Assembly (NCBI RefSeq): GCF_900102625.1 | Contig: NZ_FMZC01000012.1 | Coordinates: 62,001 to 126,000 of the forward strand | Source: Paracidovorax valerianellae | Lineage (GTDB): Bacteria > Pseudomonadota > Gammaproteobacteria > Burkholderiales > Burkholderiaceae_C | Reading direction: 5' to 3' | DNA: 64,000 nt | Shown here: piece by piece, positions 26,027 through 33,340 of the stretch | Position numbering within the stretch: the stretch's first letter is position 1 | Layout of the letters: every line of letters starts with the position of its first letter | Position numbers and translations under genes: made by a program | Notes under the pieces: generated by a model | Database searches by the model: none | What the model saw: the letters and a program-made list of their open reading frames with translations, nothing else | What the model was told of the DNA's origin: nothing

Positions 26027-26743
26027 TCAGCCCTTCTTGATCGGCAGGACCTTGGCTTGTTCGCCAGGGGCGCTGACCCGTGCACCCGTCACGAAGTAGG
26101 CGTGCAGGTCGTGTGCAAAGCTGTTGAGATTGTTCAAGATGGACTTGTTGCCACGCACCAGCGCGTTGTAGCCCAGCACCGCGGGAATCGCCACGGCCAA
26201 TCCGAGGGCCGTCATGATGAGTGCCTCGCCGATCGGGCCAGCCACCTTGTCGATGGTGGATTGGCCCGAAGTGCCAATCGCGACCAGTGCGTGGTAGATG
26301 CCCCAGACCGTGCCGAACAAGCCGATGAACGGAGCGGTCGAGCCGACGGAGGCCAGCACGGCCAGGCCGGATTGCACGCGCGCGGTGAACTCATCGATGC
26401 AATTGCGCAGGCTGCGCGTGACCCAGTCGCTCACGTCCAGGCTGTCATGCAGATGGGCCTTGGTGTTGCGGTGGTGCGCAGTGGCTTCGCGCCCTTCGAG
26501 CGCCAGATGGCGAAACGGGTTGGCTGGATCGTCGCCGAGCTTGCTGAGGCCTGCCGCGAAATCTTCGCTGTGCCAGAAATCGCGGGCGCCACGCGCATGT
26601 TTTTTGAATCGGAAGATGTCCATGGCCTTGATCAAGATGACGATCCAAGACGCGAGGGACATGCCGAGCAACAGCACGGCGACGGCGCGGGTGACAAAGT
26701 CACCCTGGATCCAAACGTTGGCAATGCCGAAATGCGATTCCAT
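26027..26743 (-). CDS. exbB: ExbB proton-channel subunit
   Basis: A 238-residue MotA/TolQ/ExbB-family protein with three membrane helices and the family segment ASVGSTAPFIGLFGTVWGIYHAL, followed by GLAVAIPAVLGYNAL. It forms the pentameric channel around ExbD that energises TonB. A CAGGAG site precedes the ATG at 26743. It lies 14 bases after tonB and four bases before exbD, so the three are one operon. Confidence 0.95.
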   Translation of the reverse strand: MESHFGIANVWIQGDFVTRAVAVLLLGMSLASWIVILIKAMDIFRFKKHARGARDFWHSEDFAAGLSKLGDDPANPFRHLALEGREATAHHRNTKAHLHDSLDVSDWVTRSLRNCIDEFTARVQSGLAVLASVGSTAPFIGLFGTVWGIYHALVAIGTSGQSTIDKVAGPIGEALIMTALGLAVAIPAVLGYNALVRGNKSILNNLNSFAHDLHAYFVTGARVSAPGEQAKVLPIKKG

Positions 26744-26757
26744 GAAAACTCCTGAAA

Positions 26758-27459
26758 TTATTCGAGAACAAAATTGACGGGGACCAGGTTCCACATGGTT
26801 TCTGGAACGCCATTGCGCTTGCCGGGCACGAAGCGCCAGCGCATGACGGCGTCCTGTGCCTGGCGATCCAGACGGTCGAAGCCGCTGGACTTATTGATTT
26901 CCACCTTTTGTGGCAGGCCATCCGTGCCGATGAGCACGCGCAGCACGACTTTGCCTTGCTCGCCCAGCCGTTTGCTGATCGCGGGATAGGTCGGCCGGGG
27001 GTTGTTCAGATAGGCGGCGTCGCTGGACGGCAATTCGATCTTGGGCGGCGCTGGAGGAGCGGGCGGCGCAGGCGGAGGGGCTGGCGGCGCGACGGGCGCT
27101 TCAATGGGGGGAGCCGGTGGTTGAGGCGTGGTGACGCCTGTCGGAGCATTGGGCGCAGGCGTCGGATCAGGGATTGCGACCGGCATCGGCGCAGGTCGGG
27201 GTGCCGGCGCCTTGGGCGCGGGTTTTGGCGGAGGAGGTGGCGCCGGTTTGGGAGGTGGTGGAACAGGCGGCGCCGGTGGTGCAGGAGGGGTGATGAACTC
27301 GCTCAACACTTCCGCGGGAACGATGACTTCCGCCGCCTTGCGCAACAGGCCTGACTGCAGTGCCCACAATCCGGCCACGTGCAAAAGCACGACAGAACCC
27401 GCAATCACGGCGTTGCGGCTCACGCCCCGTGAGGAACCATATCGATCAAATTGGGACAT
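26758..27459 (-). CDS. tonB: TonB energy transducer
   Basis: A 233-residue TonB. An N-terminal membrane anchor (about 17-38) precedes a long Pro/Ala/Lys periplasm-spanning region (about 58-140), including PPPPKPAPPPPPKPAPK. The C-terminal TonB domain has NNPRPTYPAISKRLGEQGKVVLRV and MRWRFVPGKRNGVP. It delivers energy from ExbBD to outer-membrane receptors for iron chelates or heme; no such receptor is in the window. Leads the tonB-exbB-exbD unit. Confidence 0.95.
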   Translation of the reverse strand: MSQFDRYGSSRGVSRNAVIAGSVVLLHVAGLWALQSGLLRKAAEVIVPAEVLSEFITPPAPPAPPVPPPPKPAPPPPPKPAPKAPAPRPAPMPVAIPDPTPAPNAPTGVTTPQPPAPPIEAPVAPPAPPPAPPAPPAPPKIELPSSDAAYLNNPRPTYPAISKRLGEQGKVVLRVLIGTDGLPQKVEINKSSGFDRLDRQAQDAVMRWRFVPGKRNGVPETMWNLVPVNFVLE

Positions 27460-27515
27460 AAAAATGATAGCTGCTAGCGCAAGCAGGACAAGCGCTAGAG
27501 GCCTAAAAGACCAAG
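27460..27515 (-). repeat. Dispersed hairpin element, copy D
   Basis: ATAGCTGCTAGCGCAAGCAGG with AAGCGCTAGAGGCC fills the gap between tonB and the small ORF upstream, directly before the tonB ATG. It is the variant of the family with a GCTAGCGC core. Confidence 0.55.
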
Positions 27516-27590
27516 TTACTTACGGAAGATCCACCACACCGAGCCGATGACGAAGATCAGGCTGCCTGCGAGGGTTGAGAGCAGTTCCAT
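27516..27590 (-). CDS. Possible 24-residue membrane peptide
   Basis: A short frame reading MELLSTLAGSLIFVIGSVWW plus IFRK: one hydrophobic helix with a positively charged end, typical of real small membrane proteins. It overlaps the 3' end of bfd by 34 bases in another frame and has a weak GGAAAG site. It might simply be chance, but the composition is not what random GC-rich sequence gives. No family is recognised. Confidence 0.35.
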   Translation of the reverse strand: MELLSTLAGSLIFVIGSVWWIFRK

Positions 27591-27829
27591 GCTTTGCTTT
27601 CCAAAATGGAGTTGGCAAGCTGGATCGTCTGCGACGGGATCTCTTTGTGCAGGGCAGCGACGGGATGGGAGACGCTGCACTGGGCCACGACGTCCCGCGC
27701 GCAACTTTCGCATCGGCCACATTGGGTGGCGACGCCCAGTTCGAACTGGATCTCGTCGAAACTCATGCCCGCATGTGCATGGCGTGCGATCTCGCGATCA
27801 GAAACCCGGCGGCAAACACAAACGATCAT
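27557..27829 (-). CDS. bfd: Bacterioferritin-associated ferredoxin Bfd
   Basis: A 90-residue [2Fe-2S] protein with the Bfd cysteine pattern: C4 and C6 (IVCVC) and C37 and C40 (QCGRC), plus C43. Bfd reduces ferric iron stored in bacterioferritin so that it can be released under iron shortage. The start at 27829 is fixed by the family's MIVCVC opening. Its promoter carries a palindrome in the spacer, consistent with iron control, and it heads the tonB-exbBD-hemP stretch. Confidence 0.92.
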   Translation of the reverse strand: MIVCVCRRVSDREIARHAHAGMSFDEIQFELGVATQCGRCESCARDVVAQCSVSHPVAALHKEIPSQTIQLANSILESKAWNCSQPSQAA

Positions 27830-27866
27830 GGGGCAGGCAGTGTTAGCTGGCTGTTGACAATAAATC

Positions 27867-27896
27867 ATTATAAATGCGAATTCATCGCATTTGCAA
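27867..27896 (-). promoter_or_regulatory. bfd promoter with palindromic operator
   Basis: On the minus strand TTGCAA (27891-27896) and TATAAT (27867-27872) are 18 bases apart. The spacer is almost filled by the palindrome AAATGCGA-ATTCA-TCGCATTT (27872-27892). It resembles the degenerate ATGCGAAT-type Fur boxes of Betaproteobacteria, but the regulator is inferred. Confidence 0.6.
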
Positions 27897-27960
27897 TCCC
27901 TGGGCCTTTCTGCGGGAAAACATTGCATCAGGTCGTGTCTGCTGCAGGAATCAACGGGCC

Positions 27961-27987
27961 AAAAAAAAGCCGGCTGTAGGGCCGGCT
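27961..27987 (-). terminator. Intrinsic terminator after the SWIB gene
   Basis: On the minus strand GCCGGCCC-TACA-GCCGGC is followed by eight T (the A-run at 27961-27968). A second hairpin GTCTGCT-GTAA-AGCAGAC lies just upstream at 27997-28014. Confidence 0.88.
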
Positions 27988-28024
27988 TCACCATGAGTCT
28001 GCTGTAAAGCAGACCTAGAAATAC

Positions 28025-28333
28025 TTACTTGACGTGCTTGCCGATCAGGCCGGCCATCTCGAACATGGAGACTTGGGGCTTGCCGAACACTTCCTTGAGC
28101 TTGTCGTCAGCGTTGATCATTCGCTTGTTGCTGGCGTCTTGCAGATTGTTGGCCTTGATGTAGACCCACAGCTTGCTGATGATTTCGGTGCGGGGCAAGG
28201 GCGTGGAGCCCACGACGGCAGCCAGGGCAGGGCTGGGCGTAAGGGCTTTCATGAAAGCGGCGTTCGGGGTGCGCTTCTTCGCGGGTGCTGCGGCCTTGGC
28301 TTCGGAGGCCGGCGCTTTCTTTGCAGTTGCCAT
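28025..28333 (-). CDS. SWIB/MDM2 domain protein
   Basis: A 102-residue protein with a Lys/Ala-rich basic N-terminal tail (MATAKKAPASEAKAAAPAKK) and a SWIB domain (about 25-100: ALAAVVGSTPLPRTEIISKLWVYIKANNLQD, then ADDKLKEVFGKPQVSMFEMAGLIGKHV). SWIB domains are eukaryote-like and scattered in bacteria, where the role is unclear; the basic tail suggests nucleic-acid binding. Start at 28333 is chosen where the basic tail begins. Monocistronic, with strong terminator. Confidence 0.85.
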   Translation of the reverse strand: MATAKKAPASEAKAAAPAKKRTPNAAFMKALTPSPALAAVVGSTPLPRTEIISKLWVYIKANNLQDASNKRMINADDKLKEVFGKPQVSMFEMAGLIGKHVK

Positions 28334-28412
28334 GTTGGGTTTTCCTTGTTGGAAGTGAAATGTCGTCACCAGCGAAAACCTGCTTCTCCACTGGCCCGCA
28401 GATGCTACTGGG

Positions 28413-28449
28413 AAAAAAACGCGTTTCCAAGGGAGACGCCGCTTTTTTT
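28413..28449 (-). terminator. Intrinsic terminator downstream of the EamA gene
   Basis: GCGTTTCC-AAG-GGAGACGC (one wobble pair) with seven A on one side and seven T on the other. It ends minus-strand transcription from 28521 and could act on both strands. Confidence 0.7.
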
Positions 28450-28520
28450 GCCTCCATTTGTTGCGTGAGCACAGCGCAATTGATCCAGGCAAACTCCCAT
28501 TGGCGTGACCAAAGCTGGTG

Positions 28521-29441
28521 TCAGCGCGTCCGACGCGACAGGAAGATGACCAGCACTGCCGCCAGGATCAACGCGCATGCAGACCATTCGCCAGCCGTTA
28601 GGTGCTCCCCTGCCAACGCACTGCCCAGCAGCAACGCGATGAGCGGATTGACGAATGCATAGCTCGATGCCAAGGCCGGGGTGGCATGGCGCAGCAAATA
28701 CATATAAGCGCTGAATCCGACCAAGGAACCCAGGGTCACCAGATACAGCCACGCGGCGATGGCGGTTGGCTGTGGGGGCCACGCTGGCTGCTCGCCCAGT
28801 GCCAGCGATACCGCCATGAGAACGGCACCTCCGCAGAGCATCTCGCTGGCGAAGCCGCTGGGCCCGTCGGCCAGCGGAAGGCGGGTCGTGGACAAGACCG
28901 AACCCAGCGCCCAGGCCATCGTCGCGGTGAGGATGCAAGCCACGCTGGTGGGCGAAGCCGAGAAACTGCTGCCTTGCATGAGCATGAGCACGCCGATAGC
29001 ACCCAACAACATTCCAATGGTTTCTCCCGGGGTAGGGCGCTTTCCCCAAAGCAATCCCCACGCAGCAATCATCATGGGGACCACGGCCACACATGCTGCG
29101 ATCAGCCCTGAGCCGATATGCACGCTGGCCGTTGCGGTCAATCCCATTCCGCCGCCCAGCATCAGAGCGCCCACGATCCACGCGTTGATCCATTGCCGCC
29201 CGGTGGGCAGTACAGCTTTAACGCATCCCGCAGGCGCGCGCCAGACGACCCAGGCCATCAACAGCGAGCCAGCCACCAGAAAGCGGGCCCCCATCTGGAA
29301 GAAGGGCGGAAAGCTCTTGAGCGCGACCTGTATCGCCAGATAGGTCGAGCCCCAGATGAGGTAACAAGCCACCAGCGCGAGAACGACCAAGGTCGGCAAG
29401 CGGTAGGGGATGGAAGCAGTGGCGGTAGCATGAGAGTTCAT
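28521..29441 (-). CDS. EamA-family (DMT) transporter
   Basis: A 306-residue protein with ten hydrophobic helices in two EamA repeats. The start region LVALVACYLIWGSTYLAIQVALKSFPPFF is typical of YedA-like drug/metabolite exporters. Substrate unknown. It is divergent from an Lrp-type regulator 93 bases away, an arrangement common for amino-acid exporters controlled by their substrate. Start at 29441 is preferred to 29483, which would run into the shared promoter gap. Confidence 0.85.
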   Translation of the reverse strand: MNSHATATASIPYRLPTLVVLALVACYLIWGSTYLAIQVALKSFPPFFQMGARFLVAGSLLMAWVVWRAPAGCVKAVLPTGRQWINAWIVGALMLGGGMGLTATASVHIGSGLIAACVAVVPMMIAAWGLLWGKRPTPGETIGMLLGAIGVLMLMQGSSFSASPTSVACILTATMAWALGSVLSTTRLPLADGPSGFASEMLCGGAVLMAVSLALGEQPAWPPQPTAIAAWLYLVTLGSLVGFSAYMYLLRHATPALASSYAFVNPLIALLLGSALAGEHLTAGEWSACALILAAVLVIFLSRRTR

Positions 29442-29534
29442 GCCGCAAATGCTATGCAGGTGAGGTCCGCTCTTCCATGCCAATTCAAAGGTGAAAAGTG
29501 ATTAGTGCCTTTTTATTGATGGTTAAATGGCTCT

Positions 29535-30026
29535 ATGACCGATAAATTAATGCTGGACTTCCACGACGGCCGGATACTGGCCGAATTGCAGCAGGATGCT
29601 CGGATTTCGATGGCGGAGCTGGGCCGCCGGGTCCATCTCAGCCAGCCGGCGGTCACGGAGCGTGTGCGAAAGCTCGAGGCGTCAGGCGTGATCCGCAGCT
29701 ACGGCGTTCGTCTGGACTACAGCCGACTGGGCTACGGCATCCGCGCGATCATTCGCGTAGGCCGCGCCGAATATGCGCGGGTGGTGCGATTGATCGAGGA
29801 GACACCGGAGGTCTTGAACGCCTACAACGTCACAGGGGAGGACAGTTGGGTGATCGAGATCGCCGTGATCGATGTGAGCCATCTCGATGCCGTCGTGACG
29901 GGGTTCTGCCTGTTGGCCGAAACATCCACCTGCATCGTGCTCAACGCGCCGCGCGAGCACGCGCCTGTTCTTCCTGCCCGGCGCGAGAGTATCAAGCCAC
30001 CGATCCGCAAAGTGACTGGACGCTAG
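29535..30026 (+). CDS. Lrp/AsnC-family regulator
   Basis: A 163-residue Lrp-type protein: helix-turn-helix (LDFHDGRILAELQQDARISMAELGRRVHLSQPAVTERVRKL, about 7-47) and a RAM domain with NAYNVTGEDSWVIEIAV. Divergent from the EamA transporter at 28521, which is the likely target. It is clearly different in sequence from the Lrp protein near putA. A second EamA gene follows convergently. Confidence 0.88.
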   Translation: MTDKLMLDFHDGRILAELQQDARISMAELGRRVHLSQPAVTERVRKLEASGVIRSYGVRLDYSRLGYGIRAIIRVGRAEYARVVRLIEETPEVLNAYNVTGEDSWVIEIAVIDVSHLDAVVTGFCLLAETSTCIVLNAPREHAPVLPARRESIKPPIRKVTGR

Positions 30027-30067
30027 AAACGCCGTGCGCAACTGAGCGCCAGGTTGCTGCTGAACGG

Positions 30068-31027
30068 TTATTCGGCGATGGCCTTGTCTTTGACGAGCGG
30101 GTCGTCTGCGATCGATTTGCCCGGCAGGGTTGCCAGGACGACGCTGGCAAGTGCCACGCCGAACGCCATCAATTGAACGAGCGTCAAGGTCTCGCCCAGC
30201 ACCAGCACGCCGACCAGCGCAGCGCTGATGGGAAGCATGACGGTGAACACCCCGCCCTGGGCAGCGGGAACCACCTTGAGCCCCGTCATCCACAGCCACA
30301 CCGTCCACATGCTGGCAGCCAGCGCATAAAACACGAGCAGCGTCCACAAACCCGGCGTGAGCGTGGCGAAATCAAATTTCCACGCGGCATAGATTCCCAT
30401 CGGCGTGGCCAGTACGAACCCCCACAGATTGATCAACGAGGTGATGCGGCGTGGCCCGAGCGTGCCGGTCAGTTTTTTCCCGATCACTGAATAAGCCGCC
30501 TCACAAAGCACGGCCCCAAGCAACAGCAATTGCCCCAGCCACGCCAGGTTTGAAGCGCTTTCGCCCGTCTGCCGCGGTGTATCTTGCAGGTGATGCTCTG
30601 AATTCGATAGCGAAAAGAGTGCGATGCCCGCCACCGCGCAGCCGACCGCGATCCAGGTGCGCGGCGAGACTTTTTCCTTCAGGAAAAACCAGCTCATCAC
30701 AGCGACCGCGGCAGGTATCCCAGCCATCGTTACACCAGCCGAGACTGCGCTGGTCAGGCTCACGCCTGAAATCATGCAAAGTGTGAAAAGGAAGTTGCCA
30801 AGAAAAGACTCCAGGAAAAGCAGGCGGCGAACCTGTGGAGTCATGGGCCCCTCGTCCTTAGGCTTCCTGAGCCAATGCAGCATGCCCAAACCGCCGATGC
30901 CGAAGCGCAGCCAGGCCAACAAAAAAACCGGAAGCGCCGCCGCCAGCGGTTTTGACAAGGCGACATAACTGCCGACGAGCGACATGCTCAGTGCAAGGCA
31001 AAGATAGGCGACAGCGCGGCTCGGCAT
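30068..31027 (-). CDS. EamA-family (DMT) transporter
   Basis: A 319-residue, ten-helix EamA protein (YLCLALSMSLVGSYVALSKPLAAALPVFLLAWLRFGIGGLG at the start; a second repeat beginning near LLLLGAVLCEAAYSVIGKKL). Substrate unknown. It is not closely similar to the EamA protein at 28521. It is convergent with the Lrp gene and divergent from the gamma-glutamylcyclotransferase-like gene. Confidence 0.85.
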   Translation of the reverse strand: MPSRAVAYLCLALSMSLVGSYVALSKPLAAALPVFLLAWLRFGIGGLGMLHWLRKPKDEGPMTPQVRRLLFLESFLGNFLFTLCMISGVSLTSAVSAGVTMAGIPAAVAVMSWFFLKEKVSPRTWIAVGCAVAGIALFSLSNSEHHLQDTPRQTGESASNLAWLGQLLLLGAVLCEAAYSVIGKKLTGTLGPRRITSLINLWGFVLATPMGIYAAWKFDFATLTPGLWTLLVFYALAASMWTVWLWMTGLKVVPAAQGGVFTVMLPISAALVGVLVLGETLTLVQLMAFGVALASVVLATLPGKSIADDPLVKDKAIAE

Positions 31028-31071
31028 GGGAGATGGCTAGACTTTGGGCGGTAAATCCTGGAGCGCGAATC

Positions 31072-31500
31072 ATGCCCGATGAAACCTTTCCCATCCCTTC
31101 TCGATACGTCTTCGTGTACGGCACGTTGCGCCGTGGCGGTAGCAACGACATCACCCAATTGACGCCACAAGCAAAGTTCGTTGGCGAGTCAACCGTTTGC
31201 GGAACGCTCTATGACCTGGGAGCCTATCCCGGAGTGGCTCTGCATTTGGAAGATGCGTCGGAACCTGGAGATTTTCCGGTGCAGGGAGAGGTCTACGCGA
31301 TCTCGGCTGACCTCGAGGCCCGTTTGGATGAGATCGAAGGTTTGTTACCGGAGCCGAACGGCGAATATTTCAAGCGGGAGATTTCCGTGGTCGTGAACGG
31401 AAAACGCCTGGACTGCTTGGTGTACGAAATCAATCCCGAGCATTTGCGCAATGCGCCGCTCATCGCCCACGGAGATTGGATGACGGGGCGCCGCCCTTAA
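31072..31500 (+). CDS. Gamma-glutamylcyclotransferase-like protein
   Basis: A 142-residue AIG2/GGCT-like protein. The hallmark YVFVYGTLRRGGSN near the N-terminus and the later VQGEVYAISADLEARLDEIEG with catalytic-type Glu are present. Such enzymes cyclise gamma-glutamyl compounds to 5-oxoproline; the true substrate is uncertain. An in-frame ATG at 31033 exists but would extend the protein beyond the family start. Confidence 0.82.
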   Translation: MPDETFPIPSRYVFVYGTLRRGGSNDITQLTPQAKFVGESTVCGTLYDLGAYPGVALHLEDASEPGDFPVQGEVYAISADLEARLDEIEGLLPEPNGEYFKREISVVVNGKRLDCLVYEINPEHLRNAPLIAHGDWMTGRRP

Positions 31501-31508
31501 ACATCAAT

Positions 31509-31608
31509 TTTCACATTGCGAAATTTTTCTTCCACAATATGAAATTAATAATTGCTGCGCTGCCGCAATATTTCTCGATATGAGAAAATTATTTTCATAT
31601 GATGAATT
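31509..31608 (+). promoter_or_regulatory. Cluster of TTTC-N7-GAAA palindromes upstream of aceA
   Basis: TTTCACATTGCGAAA (31509-31523), TTCCACAATATGAAA (31530-31544), TTTCTCGATATGAGAAA (31571-31587) and a weaker TTTTCATATGATGAA (31592-31606) are similar imperfect palindromes spaced along the leader. They look like a repeated operator. The regulator is not identifiable from this window. Confidence 0.5.
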
Positions 31609-31648
31609 TAAAAAGATAACTTGTTGATTCTTAAGGTAAAAATTTATC

Positions 31649-31693
31649 TCTTATATAAGACATAAGAGATTGCATAAGTCTTATACAAGACTT
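31649..31693 (+). promoter_or_regulatory. CTTATA-type palindromes upstream of aceA
   Basis: TCTTATATAAGA (31649-31660) is a perfect palindrome, and AAGTCTTATACAAGACTT (31676-31693) has seven-base perfect arms around ATAC. I associate this motif type with GntR-family control of central carbon genes in Betaproteobacteria; that attribution is from memory. The second box ends 61 bases before the aceA ATG. Confidence 0.5.
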
Positions 31694-31754
31694 AAAGTTG
31701 TTCCCAAGGGCCGCGTTTGCAGCCCGGCGTTTCAACCAACCTCTGGAGTGACTT

Positions 31755-33074
31755 ATGCCGCAATCCTTCAATGAACAACTCAGCCGCGAACAGCAAATTG
31801 CCGCCCTCGAAAAAGACTGGGCGCAGAACCCCCGCTGGAAAGGCATCAAGCGCGGCTACAGCGCTGCGGATGTGGTGCGTCTTCGCGGTTCTTTTCAGGT
31901 CGAGCACACCTTGGCGCGGCGCGGCGCTGAAAAACTGTGGAGTTTGGTGAACAGCGAACCGTATGTGAACTGCCTGGGTGCCCTCACAGGCGGGCAAGCC
32001 ATGCAGCAAGTCAAAGCAGGCATCAAGGCGATCTACTTGTCCGGGTGGCAGGTGGCCGCAGACAACAACGAATATGCGGCGATGTACCCCGACCAGTCGC
32101 TTTACCCGGTCGATTCGGTGCCAAAGGTCGTGGAACGCATCAACAATGCGTTCACGCGCGCTGATGAAATCCAATGGTCCAAAGGACTGAATCCAGGCGA
32201 TGCAGGCTTCGTCGATTACTACGCTCCTATCGTGGCGGATGCGGAAGCCGGTTTTGGCGGCGTGCTGAACGCCTATGAACTGATGAAGGCCATGATCCGC
32301 GCAGGTGCCGGTGGCGTTCACTTCGAAGACCAATTGGCCTCGGTGAAGAAGTGCGGTCACATGGGTGGCAAGGTGCTGGTACCAACGCAGGAGGCTGTAC
32401 AAAAACTGGTGGCTGCACGCATGGCGGCAGATGTGTACGGTGTTCCCACGCTGGTGATTGCCCGCACCGACGCAGAAGCCGCAGACTTGATAACGAGCGA
32501 CTATGACGCGAACGACAAGCCGTTTTTGACGGGCGAGCGCACGGCCGAAGGGTTCTACAAGACCAAGAAGGGGCTGGACCAAGCCATCAGCCGGGCCGTT
32601 GCGTATGCGGAATATGCGGACCTCGTGTGGTGCGAAACGGGTACGCCTGATCTTGAGTTCGCGAAGAAATTTGCCGATGCTGTGCACGCCAAGCATCCGG
32701 GCAAATTGCTGGCTTACAACTGCTCGCCGTCCTTCAATTGGAAGAAGAACCTGGACGACGCCACGATCGCCAAGTTCCAGCGGGAGTTGGGCGCGATGGG
32801 CTACAAGTACCAGTTCATCACGCTGGCCGGCATCCACAGCATGTGGTTCAACATGTTCGACTTGGCCCAGGACTATGTGAAGCGCGGAATGTCGGCATAT
32901 GTCGAGAAGGTGCAAGAGCCCGAATTCGCCGCCCGTGAGCGGGGCTACACCTTCGTGTCCCATCAACAAGAAGTCGGTACCGGTTATTTCGACGACGTGA
33001 CCACGGTGATCCAAGGCGGCAAGTCCAGCGTGACGGCGCTCACCGGCTCGACCGAAGAAGAGCAGTTCCACTGA
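31755..33074 (+). CDS. aceA: Isocitrate lyase AceA
   Basis: A 439-residue isocitrate lyase, the first glyoxylate-shunt enzyme, splitting isocitrate into glyoxylate and succinate. The catalytic KKCGHMGGK motif is intact with Cys200, and the ADAEAGFGG and IARTDAEAA segments are present. Length matches the bacterial family. A GGAG site precedes the ATG. A 254-base AT-rich leader with two operator types lies upstream; malate synthase is not adjacent. Followed by a strong terminator. Confidence 0.97.
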   Translation: MPQSFNEQLSREQQIAALEKDWAQNPRWKGIKRGYSAADVVRLRGSFQVEHTLARRGAEKLWSLVNSEPYVNCLGALTGGQAMQQVKAGIKAIYLSGWQVAADNNEYAAMYPDQSLYPVDSVPKVVERINNAFTRADEIQWSKGLNPGDAGFVDYYAPIVADAEAGFGGVLNAYELMKAMIRAGAGGVHFEDQLASVKKCGHMGGKVLVPTQEAVQKLVAARMAADVYGVPTLVIARTDAEAADLITSDYDANDKPFLTGERTAEGFYKTKKGLDQAISRAVAYAEYADLVWCETGTPDLEFAKKFADAVHAKHPGKLLAYNCSPSFNWKKNLDDATIAKFQRELGAMGYKYQFITLAGIHSMWFNMFDLAQDYVKRGMSAYVEKVQEPEFAARERGYTFVSHQQEVGTGYFDDVTTVIQGGKSSVTALTGSTEEEQFH

Positions 33075-33087
33075 GCCTGGACTTCAT

Positions 33088-33121
33088 AAAAAGCCCGACG
33101 CCTGACAGCGTCGGGCTTTTT
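33088..33121 (+). terminator. Intrinsic terminator after aceA
   Basis: AAAAAGCCCGACGC-CTGACA-GCGTCGGGCTTTTT: nine GC-rich pairs plus A/T runs, active on either strand in principle. Confidence 0.93.
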
Positions 33122-33193
33122 CAATTGGCCGGTTAGAATGCAGCAATCTTCACATCAGCACAAGAGCGAGAAAGGCATATCTGGTTATGACAC

Positions 33194-33243
33194 CGCGAAC
33201 TACATCGGAGATTTCGATCGGCCTTTAAGGCTGCATGTTCGCG
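33194..33243 (+). promoter_or_regulatory. thrS leader structure (P1)
   Basis: CGCGAAC (33194-33200) pairs with GTTCGCG (33237-33243) and encloses two small hairpins (ATCG...CGAT and GGCC-TTTAA-GGCT), giving a three-way junction. The right strand of P1 can instead pair with the 5' arm of the downstream terminator, so the two states exclude each other. Confidence 0.5.
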
Positions 33244-33268
33244 CCTGCACAGATTGCACTCTTTTTCC

Positions 33269-33297
33269 AAAAGCGCGGACGTTGTTCCGCGCTTTTT
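33269..33297 (+). terminator. Terminator inside the thrS leader (attenuator)
   Basis: AAGCGCGGA (33271-33279) and TCCGCGCTT (33286-33294) form a nine-pair stem with loop CGTTGT and a five-T run, ending 44 bases before thrS. Nothing else requires a terminator here, so conditional termination of the translation operon is likely. Confidence 0.75.
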
Positions 33298-33340
33298 GCT
33301 TTGTGGCGCTGCGCTTGCCACGTTAGACAAGGATTCTTCA

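Noticed and set aside
33138-33326. A 62-codon frame in the thrS leader as a threonine-rich leader peptide
   Set aside because: It has only a few threonines and no run of them, so classical leader-peptide attenuation is not supported; RNA pairing explains the region better.
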